The notes beneath the pieces are model-generated. The model searched no databases and was not told the origin of the DNA. It worked only from the letters and a program-made list of their open reading frames with translations. A stretch of 64,000 bases of DNA, from the NCBI GenBank assembly GCA_011523365.1, contig WTGY01000151.1, positions 1 to 64,000 of the forward strand, read 5' to 3'. The DNA is from Caldilineaceae bacterium (GTDB lineage: Bacteria > Chloroflexota > Anaerolineae > Caldilineales > Caldilineaceae). Position 1 is the stretch's first letter; each line of letters opens with the position of its first letter. A program made the position numbers and the translations under genes. Positions 26,436-34,313 of the stretch are shown here, in pieces.

Positions 26436-27767
26436 GTGAACGAAACAAGATTGAGTCGTCGGAATTTCCTGCAGATGGCCGGCCTGTCCGCAGCAGGGGT
26501 TGCCCTCGCTGCGTGCGCGGCACCGGTCGCGCCCCAAGAGGCCGCCGGTGATGCAGAAGGCGGGGCTGAACCTCAGACCGTGCAGTTCTACACGCTGGTG
26601 TGGCAACCGGGCGCGGTCGAGGCCACACAAGCGGCGATCGACAACTGGAATGCCGAGCATGGCAGCCGCATTACTGCCGAATACATCCAGGGCGGATGGG
26701 GCCAGGCGCGTGACTACCTGACCACGTCGATTGCCGGCGGGGTAACGCCCGAAATCGTCCACGGCATTACGGCGTGGGCGAACGAGTACGGAACGCAGGG
26801 CGGTTACCTGGACCTGACCGAGTTGATCAATAACTCAGGGTTGGTGGAAACGACCCATCCCAAGGCGCTCGATGCGGCCGTCTCCCCCCTGGACGGCAAG
26901 ATTTTCAGTGTACCCTGGTGCTGGGAAGTCGGGACGATGTATGTTAATGCGGACCGATTCCACGAGGCAGGATTTGAGCTTCCCCTCGATGGCTGGACCT
27001 GGGACGACTTCATACCTGCTGCCAAGGAGCTCACCAGCCCGCCGGAATATTACGGACTGGCCGCCAACCTCACGGCGACACAGACGACCGAGGACATCAT
27101 CGCCTGGATGTGGCAGACCGGCGCCGAGGTGATGGGTGGATCGGGACAGAACTGGGAGATCGACGTGCAGCCGGCGCGCGAAGCCCTGCAGTTGTGGCAT
27201 GACATGCTCTGGGTGGATGACATCCTGTCTCAGGAAAGTTTCGGCGGCTCCAACACCTTGGAAGCGTTCGGACTGGGCATCTATACGATGCGCCAGACCG
27301 GCTGCTGGGCCAGACGTATCGTGATGGAGGCCGAGCCGGAGTTCGAGTGGCACATGGTCCCGCTACCTCATTACAAGCGCCACGCAAACAGCAGCGAACC
27401 GCAGACTTGGTCTGTCGCCACGGACGCGACTGCCAGAGGTACGGTCGATGCCGCATGGGAAGTCACTCTGTGGCTGTCCAACGACGAAAATTCTTCGGCC
27501 ATCGCCTACGGTGACTGGCTCTTCCCGACGAGCATCAAGGCGATGGAGGATCCCCGGTTTACGACGACGGAGCACGCCTGGGACGTGGCCCTGCGCGAGG
27601 TGGAGCACGGCGTCGGTTACCCCAAGCATCCGGCCTGGGCCGAGTTCGATGACCGTCTGTTGGGACCGAACATCCAGAAGTATCTGCAGAATGAAATGAC
27701 GCTCGACGAACTGATCGATCTTCTGGAGGTCGAAGGAACCAAGATTCTGCAGGAGTATCAGGCCTAG
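26436..27767 (+). CDS. sugar ABC importer substrate-binding protein, family 1 (CUT1 type)
   Basis: 443-aa exported receptor. The leader carries a twin-arginine motif (SRRNFLQ, residues 7-13) and a lipobox AAC with C27, so it is predicted to be Tat-exported and lipid-anchored. The mature part has the SBP_bac_1 fold (VEATQAAIDNWNAEH, then AGGVTPEIVHG). The GTG start is supported by AGAGGAGG. MalF- and MalG-type permease genes follow after a 355-nt gap with two hairpins, then a ferritin-like gene and a PfkB kinase. Probable ligand class: mono- or oligosaccharide or polyol. Confidence 0.92.
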   Translation: MNETRLSRRNFLQMAGLSAAGVALAACAAPVAPQEAAGDAEGGAEPQTVQFYTLVWQPGAVEATQAAIDNWNAEHGSRITAEYIQGGWGQARDYLTTSIAGGVTPEIVHGITAWANEYGTQGGYLDLTELINNSGLVETTHPKALDAAVSPLDGKIFSVPWCWEVGTMYVNADRFHEAGFELPLDGWTWDDFIPAAKELTSPPEYYGLAANLTATQTTEDIIAWMWQTGAEVMGGSGQNWEIDVQPAREALQLWHDMLWVDDILSQESFGGSNTLEAFGLGIYTMRQTGCWARRIVMEAEPEFEWHMVPLPHYKRHANSSEPQTWSVATDATARGTVDAAWEVTLWLSNDENSSAIAYGDWLFPTSIKAMEDPRFTTTEHAWDVALREVEHGVGYPKHPAWAEFDDRLLGPNIQKYLQNEMTLDELIDLLEVEGTKILQEYQA

Positions 27768-27901
27768 CGCGACGTCGGTGAGGGGCAGTGTAGGACCTCA
27801 TCCGCCGGGTCAGCGAGCCGGTGTTCTCTCTGTCCAGTCACCGGAGCGTTATCTCCCTTTTCCTGCGCAGATCAGTCAGGATACGCTTCGAATCGTCCGC
27901 A

Positions 27902-27927
27902 GCCCTGCCCTTGTCAGAGGGCAGGGC
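27902..27927 (+). promoter_or_regulatory. first hairpin in the binding protein-permease gap (importer 3)
   Basis: Perfect 9-bp stem GCCCTGCCC/GGGCAGGGC (27902-27910, 27919-27927) with an 8-nt loop. Ten nt later comes the stronger hairpin with a T-run. The rest of the 27768-28122 gap shows nothing else recognisable. Confidence 0.6.
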
Positions 27928-27937
27928 GCTCGATGCA

Positions 27938-27966
27938 CAGTAGACAGGGGCAACCCCTGTCTACTG
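27938..27966 (+). terminator. terminator-like hairpin between binding protein and permease (importer 3)
   Basis: Perfect 13-bp stem CAGTAGACAGGGG/CCCCTGTCTACTG with a 3-nt CAA loop, immediately followed by TTTT. It has the form of an intrinsic terminator. Partial read-through would give more receptor than permease, as is usual for such operons. Confidence 0.7.
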
Positions 27967-28122
27967 TTTTGAACTGAAGTCGAAGGCGTTCGCAGTCTTG
28001 TGGTGCAGGCACCTGTTCAGGCCTGCGCCGGTTCTGCTCTGCCCCGTTCCCGGGTCGCCCTCTTTGACAGTGACCGCTCTCGCAGCTTGATCGTGGCTCA
28101 CTGAAATTGGTTGGAGGCAAAC

Positions 28123-29055
28123 GTGTCTACGAAAACGTTGTCGATTCCCTTGCCCGAAGGTCTGGAACGCCTTTCGCGCCGCCTGAGCAATCGCCACATT
28201 ACTCCCTACTATTACCTGCTGCCAACCGTCATTCCCCTATTGCTGTTGACTGTGTATCCGCTCTTGCGCGGGATCTATCTCGCCTTCACCCAGTACAATC
28301 TCTACAATAAAGATACAACCCTGGTTGGCGCATTTAATTTCATCGAATTGACGACGAACGACACGCTTTTCTGGGGGGCGCTGGCCAACAATATCCTCTG
28401 GACTGTCGGCATTGTAGCTATTACCTACGTTTTGGGCCTGTTTACGTCGATCGCGCTCAACGAGAACATCCCCCTGCGAGGACTATTCAGAGGGCTTGCC
28501 CTGATCCCCTGGGTGTGCCCGGCCGTGGTCGCCGCACTGACCTGGCGTTGGATCTTCGACCCGCATTTCGGGATGTTGAACTATGCCTTGATGGAAATCG
28601 GCCTCATCGATCGCCAGATCGGCTGGCTGGGCGACAAAAACACGGCCCTGGCCGCAACGATGGTCGTGGCAATCTGGAAACTGCTTCCCTTCTCAGTGGT
28701 GATGCTGCTTGCCGGTCTGCAGACGGTGCCGGAGGAGCTCTACGAGGCGGGCGCGATCGACGGCGCCGGCGTCCTGGGGCGCTTTCGGTACATAACCGTT
28801 CCTCTCCTCAATCGCGTTGGCAAGATCGCCATTCTGTTGACCACAATTTGGGCCTTTAACCATTTCGATAGCGTCTATGTCCTCACTGGGGGCGGCCCGG
28901 GCGATACGACGATGTTACTCTCAATCATGTCCTACCTGAACGCCTTCCGCTTCTTCAAGATAGGCTATGCTTCGGCCGTTGGCGTGGTCATGCTGATATT
29001 GCTTCTGCTGCCAATCACACTCTACACGCGGCAAGTGCTGGAAGACGTCGAATAG
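28123..29055 (+). CDS. sugar ABC importer permease, MalF/UgpA type
   Basis: 310-aa membrane subunit with six predicted helices. The first is in YYYLLPTVIPLLLLTVYPLL, and the EAA loop reads LYEAGAIDGAGVLGRF. The GTG at 28123 is chosen because GGAGG lies about 6 nt upstream; a TTG four codons earlier overlaps that site. It is followed after 11 nt by the MalG-type partner. Confidence 0.92.
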   Translation: MSTKTLSIPLPEGLERLSRRLSNRHITPYYYLLPTVIPLLLLTVYPLLRGIYLAFTQYNLYNKDTTLVGAFNFIELTTNDTLFWGALANNILWTVGIVAITYVLGLFTSIALNENIPLRGLFRGLALIPWVCPAVVAALTWRWIFDPHFGMLNYALMEIGLIDRQIGWLGDKNTALAATMVVAIWKLLPFSVVMLLAGLQTVPEELYEAGAIDGAGVLGRFRYITVPLLNRVGKIAILLTTIWAFNHFDSVYVLTGGGPGDTTMLLSIMSYLNAFRFFKIGYASAVGVVMLILLLLPITLYTRQVLEDVE

Positions 29056-29066
29056 GAGAGGTTTTC

Positions 29067-29912
29067 ATGGAACAGTTCGTCCGCCGCCGGCTTGTCCGCT
29101 ACGTGTTAGCGTATGGCTGGTTGCTTATCATCAGCACTTTTACAGCGTTTCCCTTTTTCTGGATGCTGACCAGTTCATTCAAGGCGCGTCCCGAGATCTT
29201 TACGCGGATTCCTGTACTTTTCCCCAAGGAACCGACCCTGGCCAACTATAACTATGTACTCACCGAGACTCCGGCCGGGCGCTACTTTCTCAACAGCCTC
29301 TATATCGCCACCGTCACCACTCTGCTGGCACTGGTGCTGACCACACTGGGCGCGTACGCGCTTTCCCGGTTCCAGTTCCGTATGCGCCGTTCGCTTGGTG
29401 TCTGGCTGATCGCCGGCCAGATGTTTCCGGGCGTGCTGATGCTGATCCCGCTCTTCGTCACGTTGACCCGGCTCAATCTGGTCAACACGTATGCGGGTCT
29501 GATCATCGTCTATACAATGGGGGCGCTGCCGTTTTCAACATGGATGCTCAAGGGCTATTTTGACACGGTTCCGCGCGAGCTGGAAGACTCGGCGATGATC
29601 GACGGGTGTAGTCGCGTGGGCGCGATTCGCCGCGTCTTTCTGCCGGTGGCGGCGCCCGGCATCGCGGCGGTGGCGCTCTTCGCATTTACGATCGCGTGGC
29701 AGGAGTTCATGTTTGCGCTGACGATGATGAAGGACCAGGAGAAGTACCCGCTCTCGGTCGGCATCAACTTCTTTGTTGGTATCGCCGGGTCGGTGGTATG
29801 GGGCAACATCATGGCGATGGCGGTGCTAATCATCGTGCCGGGCCTCATCTTCTTCCTGTTCCTGCAGCGCTACATGATCAGCGGTCTGACGGCGGGCGCT
29901 GTCAAGGGATAG
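29067..29912 (+). CDS. sugar ABC importer permease, MalG/UgpE type
   Basis: 281-aa membrane subunit. It has an N-terminal helix around 15-35, the WMLTSSFK segment typical of MalG proteins and the EAA loop ELEDSAMIDGCSRVGAIRR. AGGAGAGG precedes the ATG. No MalK-type ATPase is encoded nearby. A small A/T-rich inverted repeat, TTTTTTGC-CCT-GCAAAAAA (29927-29945), lies just past the stop codon. Confidence 0.92.
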   Translation: MEQFVRRRLVRYVLAYGWLLIISTFTAFPFFWMLTSSFKARPEIFTRIPVLFPKEPTLANYNYVLTETPAGRYFLNSLYIATVTTLLALVLTTLGAYALSRFQFRMRRSLGVWLIAGQMFPGVLMLIPLFVTLTRLNLVNTYAGLIIVYTMGALPFSTWMLKGYFDTVPRELEDSAMIDGCSRVGAIRRVFLPVAAPGIAAVALFAFTIAWQEFMFALTMMKDQEKYPLSVGINFFVGIAGSVVWGNIMAMAVLIIVPGLIFFLFLQRYMISGLTAGAVKG

Positions 29913-29966
29913 GGGCAGAGTCAGGCTTTTTTGCCCTGCAAAAAAATTACAATTGAGAGTGGAACC

Positions 29967-31298
29967 ATGACCGTCAATAACAATCGCTATCTGCCTGGGG
30001 AGCATACACGCGCACGTTTTCTGCGTCTGGACGCGGCGACGATTCTCAAACGCTTCTACCGGTGCGAGCGGTCGTTGATCGTCAGCCAGTCTGCCTGGCT
30101 GGCGGGCATTGCCGCGCTGGAGGCGAAGATGACGCTGCCGCGCTTCACGTGGCAGGATACGCTGACGGCGCACGCGCTGCGCGAGCGGGTCTTCGAGTTG
30201 CGATACCCCAGGCGGATGTTGGAAATCGGCGAAGACGCGCCTCTTGTCGAGGTCTTCGATGAATCGATCAACGCGCCCAGCGCGCAGGCGTTTCTCCTGG
30301 CTCTGCGGCGGGTCTTTAAGCCCGCTCTCCTGTCCGCCTACCGGAGTTACGTCGACTGTGCAGACGACCTCAGCGACGGTCCGATTCTGCGTGCACTCAA
30401 TCTGGCGATCGAGGAGAAAGAGGCGCAGATCGGGTGGTTGGAAAGCCAGATGGAAGCGATGGCCGGGTCTGAACCCGGACAGCGGCAGGAAGCAGAACGC
30501 TGGGCCTCGGCATTGGCGGAACGGTTGGAACAGGTGGGAGGACTGACGCTGGAAGCACCTCATCCGGCGGCAACGCCGACCGACCTGCCCGGACGCCGCC
30601 CATTCAAGCTGGCCGAAGTACCGGCGCGGGATCCCCGCTTCCATCTCTGTCACTACTACTGGCCCGATATCATCGATCCCAACTTTGCCTACGGTGAAGG
30701 GATCAACCTGCAGCTACGGAGCGGCGTCAGTCATCTGAATGAAGTGTGGGCGGTGGAGACGGGCGGCGCTATACTGCACGCCTTCGCCGACGATCTTGAC
30801 TGGGAATACATCTACGACGCCGCACGCTGGACCTACGACGAGAGCCGCCACGTGCTGATGGGCTATGAGCGGCTGCGCGCCTGGGGCTTCGCACTGCACG
30901 AGATGCCTCTGGGCAGCTATATCTATGACAGCGCGGCCGGGCAGGAGCCGATCGTTCGGCTGGGTATGCTTCACTACTTCGAGACCAAGAATATCGGCAA
31001 CAAGGTCAAACGTGCGGAAGCCTTCGCGCAATACCAGGACAGGATGAGCCAGCACGACATGGAGTTCGACTGGGCTGACGAGACGATACACGCGGCCTAC
31101 GGCAAGCGCTGGCACACCACCCTGCACGAGAAGTTCCCCGACCGCATCCCCGACATGGACGGCCTGCACCGGCGCTGCGACGAGCTGGTCGCCATTGAAA
31201 TCGCCGCAGCAACCGACGCCGAGCGGGCTGAAATTCGTCAGGTTGCGGACGCCATGATCGCTAAAGCGGGTGAAATCGGCCTGAAAGAGCCGGCCTAG
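29967..31298 (+). CDS. ferritin-like diiron-type protein, family not recognised (paralog 2)
   Basis: 443-aa paralog of the protein at 15183-16505. The C-terminal half keeps the full ligand set: E259, E292-x-x-H295 (DESRHVLMG), E339 (HYFETKN), E372-x-x-H375 (DETIHAAYG). The ExxH pair at 292-295 falls at the same residue numbers in both paralogs. The N-terminal half is helical and more divergent. Met at 29967 is preferred over an in-frame start 36 nt upstream that overlaps the A/T inverted repeat. It lies between the MalG-type permease and a PfkB kinase gene, which suggests a role in use of the imported compound. Its chemistry is unknown. Confidence 0.7.
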   Translation: MTVNNNRYLPGEHTRARFLRLDAATILKRFYRCERSLIVSQSAWLAGIAALEAKMTLPRFTWQDTLTAHALRERVFELRYPRRMLEIGEDAPLVEVFDESINAPSAQAFLLALRRVFKPALLSAYRSYVDCADDLSDGPILRALNLAIEEKEAQIGWLESQMEAMAGSEPGQRQEAERWASALAERLEQVGGLTLEAPHPAATPTDLPGRRPFKLAEVPARDPRFHLCHYYWPDIIDPNFAYGEGINLQLRSGVSHLNEVWAVETGGAILHAFADDLDWEYIYDAARWTYDESRHVLMGYERLRAWGFALHEMPLGSYIYDSAAGQEPIVRLGMLHYFETKNIGNKVKRAEAFAQYQDRMSQHDMEFDWADETIHAAYGKRWHTTLHEKFPDRIPDMDGLHRRCDELVAIEIAAATDAERAEIRQVADAMIAKAGEIGLKEPA

Positions 31299-31369
31299 GC
31301 ATCCCAGCCCAGCTGAGCCGCATAGACTCCTCTACAGACAACTCCTGACAGCGAAAGAGAGACCCACCG

Positions 31370-32272
31370 ATGACCAAGCCCGTAATCACCGTTGTCGGCA
31401 GCTTCGCCGTGGGCATGACCCTGCGGACACAGCGCATGCCTGTCTTTGGCGAAACGCTGGTCGGCTCAGACTTTGACATGGGGCCGGGCGGCAAGGGCTC
31501 GAACCAGGCGGTCGGGGTGGCCCGGTTGGGCGCGCAGGCGCACTTCGCCGGTATCATCGGCGACGACAGGCTGGGGGAGATCGCCGTCGACCTTTACGCC
31601 GAGGAAGGCGTCGACACGACCTACCTGCAGCGGACGGAGGAGATGGCCACGGGCGTCGGTTTTATCATTCTGAATGTCGAGGGCGAGAACGGTATCATTC
31701 TCGACATGGGCGCGAACGAGCTGATGGACGGCGTGTTTGTCGACCAGGTGGAAGAGCAGATTGCGCGCAGCGACGTGGTAATGTCGGTGCTGGAGATTCC
31801 GGTGGCGGCGGCGGCGCGGGCGATGGCGCTGGGCAAGAAGCATGGTGTGCGCACGATCCTCAATCCGGCGCCTGCCACTGCGCTTGACGAGAGCGTCCTG
31901 CAGAATGTCGACTACCTGTCACCGAACGAGACCGAGTTGCGCATTCTGCTCGGCCTGGCGCCGGATGATCCTGCAGACACCGTCGACCTGGCCGGGCAAC
32001 TGCGCGCCCGCGGGGTTGGCAACTTGATAGTGACGATGGGAGAGAAGGGCGCTCTGATTCTGACCGAAGACGGGCAGAATATGGTGGCGGGCGTTCCGGT
32101 TGAGGTTGTCGATACGACCGGAGCGGGGGATGCCTTCAATGCCGGCCTAGCGGTGGCGCTGGCTGAGGGGAAGGGTCTTGCGGAGGCGGTCGCGTTTGCC
32201 AACCGCTGCGGGGCGCTCGCCTGCCAGGCGCTTGGCGTGATTCCTGGCCTGGCGACGCGGGCTATGGTTTGA
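31370..32272 (+). CDS. PfkB-family sugar kinase, ribokinase-like
   Basis: 300-aa cytoplasmic kinase. The N-terminal PfkB signature GPGGKGSNQAVG (about 38-49) and the ATP-site motif DTTGAGDAFNAG with catalytic Asp (about 250) are intact, and its length is typical of ribokinase. Last gene of the importer-3 operon, 71 nt after the ferritin-like gene. It probably phosphorylates the imported or released monosaccharide; ribose is not certain. Confidence 0.9.
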   Translation: MTKPVITVVGSFAVGMTLRTQRMPVFGETLVGSDFDMGPGGKGSNQAVGVARLGAQAHFAGIIGDDRLGEIAVDLYAEEGVDTTYLQRTEEMATGVGFIILNVEGENGIILDMGANELMDGVFVDQVEEQIARSDVVMSVLEIPVAAAARAMALGKKHGVRTILNPAPATALDESVLQNVDYLSPNETELRILLGLAPDDPADTVDLAGQLRARGVGNLIVTMGEKGALILTEDGQNMVAGVPVEVVDTTGAGDAFNAGLAVALAEGKGLAEAVAFANRCGALACQALGVIPGLATRAMV

Positions 32273-32291
32273 CGGCAGTTCTCGTAGAGGG

Positions 32292-32313
32292 TTACGCGAA
32301 TGCAATCGCGTAA
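32292..32313. terminator. possible bidirectional terminator/inverted repeat
   Basis: Perfect 8-bp inverted repeat TTACGCGA/TCGCGTAA with a 6-nt loop between converging genes (stops at 32272 and 32327). It lacks a T-run on either side, so the terminator role is tentative. Confidence 0.4.
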
Positions 32314-32326
32314 TGAATGCGGCTGA

Positions 32327-32986
32327 TCAGATGCGTCCGGCAAAGAGCGCCGCGCAGCCGACAATCTCGACCGAGACATCGTGAAAGCGCTGACTGAGCG
32401 CCTGCTTCAACCCGTCCACATCGTCGTGTTGGTTCGAGAAGATGCCCTTCTTGTTGTAGAAAGCCATCAGGCGCCTGGCTAACCAACTGCGAGAGACGCC
32501 GCCCTGAAGCAAGGTCGAACCGAAGAGAACGGCATTGGGATTCATCAGCGCTTTCAGATGATCCAATATGACGGACTTAGCCGCGATGGTTCCAGGGAGA
32601 CAGTGTAGAAGGTAGTTAATCCCTACGGAATCAAATTTCGCGGCATCGATGGAAACCGGTTCCAGGACATTTCGGAGATATGTTTCGGGAGAATGTCGCG
32701 CTATACGCTGGGCGGCGAAGTCCAATGAGTTGCGGTTGATATCCGACAGGGCGACGCGCGGGGTGTGTGAAGGGAAGCGGCATTGATCCAGGAAGTAGCC
32801 GGTCCCGACGCCGACATCGAGATGGTTTGCCGTGATGTGAATGTTGTACTGCTGGACCAGACGTTTCGTCGGGCAGTTCCAAATCAGATGGTTTGTCAGG
32901 CCAAGCACGATGAAGTCATATAGGCGCAAGTTTCCTTTGGTGTAGGCGGCCTGTCCAGCTCTGACCTGTTCTTCAGAAACATTCAT
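32327..32986 (-). CDS. class I SAM-dependent methyltransferase
   Basis: 219 aa. The SAM-binding motif I is HLDVGVGTGYFLDQC, followed by an acidic motif (ALSDIN) and INYLLHCLP in the motif IV region. The Met with GGAG six nt upstream is taken as the start; two upstream Met/alternative starts are less well supported. Codon use looks less GC-biased than its neighbours and it has no metabolic link to the importers, so it may be an acquired gene. The substrate is unknown. Confidence 0.8.
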   Translation of the reverse strand: MNVSEEQVRAGQAAYTKGNLRLYDFIVLGLTNHLIWNCPTKRLVQQYNIHITANHLDVGVGTGYFLDQCRFPSHTPRVALSDINRNSLDFAAQRIARHSPETYLRNVLEPVSIDAAKFDSVGINYLLHCLPGTIAAKSVILDHLKALMNPNAVLFGSTLLQGGVSRSWLARRLMAFYNKKGIFSNQHDDVDGLKQALSQRFHDVSVEIVGCAALFAGRI

Positions 32987-33102
32987 GTATTTCTCCATGC
33001 TTATCGCCGCAATGAAGACCGAAATCCACACAGTCCAGGGCTTTTGCGTTGCTTTTGTTCAGGGTGACGTGACTACTGGGGAACATTTGCAGGGAACAGC
33101 GG

Positions 33103-34257
33103 TCAGGTAGCTGTAACCGTGCGCACCATGATGCTCTTGCGTTTCTGCCCCTGGGCGTCGGGATAGTTGAAATCAGAGTAGGCCAGTAGCGCCGTTCTTT
33201 CGTCCAGGGCCAGCAGGGCGGAATAGGAGCAGGTGTCCTGGCGCCTCTCGGCTGGCTCGACCACCACAACCCTCTGCTCCCATTCGAGTCCGGCCGGATC
33301 CGCGGTAGCGCGAACGAACAGCCCGGGCCGGCCGTATGACGCCAGCGTTATCCCGTTTCCCAGGGTCAACATACGCGGCCACACGCCGCGGTCGTCAAAT
33401 ACACGCGGCACGCTCCACGACTGGCCGCCGTCCAGCGAGCGGGACCAGTACGAAGGACCGACCCCCAGCAGGTCATGCGTGCGCAGAAGGCACAGCACTG
33501 ACCCGTCCGGCATGAAGTTGAACTCCGGTTCGGTGAAGCCGTCCCGCTGGTCCGCGTGCGGGTCGGCCTCCCTGTCCGGCTGGTAGAGGATTTCGCTCAG
33601 AACATCCCAGGAATATCCCGCGTCGACCGACCGCAGATAGACAATATTGTTCGCCGGCTGTACCACGCCGTCGACGATCCGCTTCGTATGGATCGCTTCC
33701 CAAATGGAGCCATCGGGTGCCAGCTGCGAGCGGCCGTGGTGAAACGAGGGCCAGAAGGCATACATTTCCTCGCGGACGATGCGGATTTCGCCGGGCATGC
33801 GCACCGACGCCGTCTCTTCGACCCAGTCCTTTTCTCCACTGCGCTGGCGCAAGAAGCGCCAGCCCGAAAGCTCGGCGGGAAAGTCGGCAGCACGGTATAT
33901 GTGGGTTATACGGTTGGGCGCATCCTCCTGGACCAGCACCGGTTCGGGCAACGTCACCTCGTCACGGGGGCGGGACTGCAGCTGGACTGGCACCAGTCGG
34001 TCACCGTTCGGCAGCAGCAGGCCGCCGCGGGCGTCATGGCTCTCGACTGCCTCCCACGTTTCACCGTCGTCGGCAGAAAGCGCGTGCCGGGTGGGCAGCC
34101 CGTAGGCGGTGACGGAATCGGCTTCGACGTGGAATTCGAGGTGGATGCGGCCGTCGGCCAGGCGTTCAAGGTGGGGGAACTGCCAGGGTCCCCACTCTCT
34201 TAACCCGACCGGGGCTTGGTCAATCAGGACCGGTTCGCCGAGCGTGATCTGAGGCAA
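33103..34257 (-). CDS. sialidase-like BNR/Asp-box protein A
   Basis: 384 aa, six-bladed sialidase-type propeller with no signal peptide. Asp boxes (SxDxGxxW) are seen as SADDGETW (61-68), SVDAGYSW (~210) and SLDGGQSW (~271). The proposed start is TTG 34257 because AGGAGGGAG lies directly upstream; a GTG at 34317 would overlap the preceding gene's stop. It is the third gene of a minus-strand run after importer 4 and the putative glycosidase. True sialidase activity is uncertain because the catalytic Tyr/Glu/Arg set cannot be verified by eye. Confidence 0.75.
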   Translation of the reverse strand: MPQITLGEPVLIDQAPVGLREWGPWQFPHLERLADGRIHLEFHVEADSVTAYGLPTRHALSADDGETWEAVESHDARGGLLLPNGDRLVPVQLQSRPRDEVTLPEPVLVQEDAPNRITHIYRAADFPAELSGWRFLRQRSGEKDWVEETASVRMPGEIRIVREEMYAFWPSFHHGRSQLAPDGSIWEAIHTKRIVDGVVQPANNIVYLRSVDAGYSWDVLSEILYQPDREADPHADQRDGFTEPEFNFMPDGSVLCLLRTHDLLGVGPSYWSRSLDGGQSWSVPRVFDDRGVWPRMLTLGNGITLASYGRPGLFVRATADPAGLEWEQRVVVVEPAERRQDTCSYSALLALDERTALLAYSDFNYPDAQGQKRKSIMVRTVTAT

Positions 34258-34313
34258 AATCTCCCTCCTGTTCTCCTTCCAGTGGCCGGATCCAGTGCCT
34301 GTCGCGGCCAGCC

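Noticed and set aside
27768-28122. tRNA or small RNA gene in the importer-3 gap
   Set aside because: Only two simple hairpins are present; no cloverleaf or CCA end. No tRNA was recognised in any other gap either.
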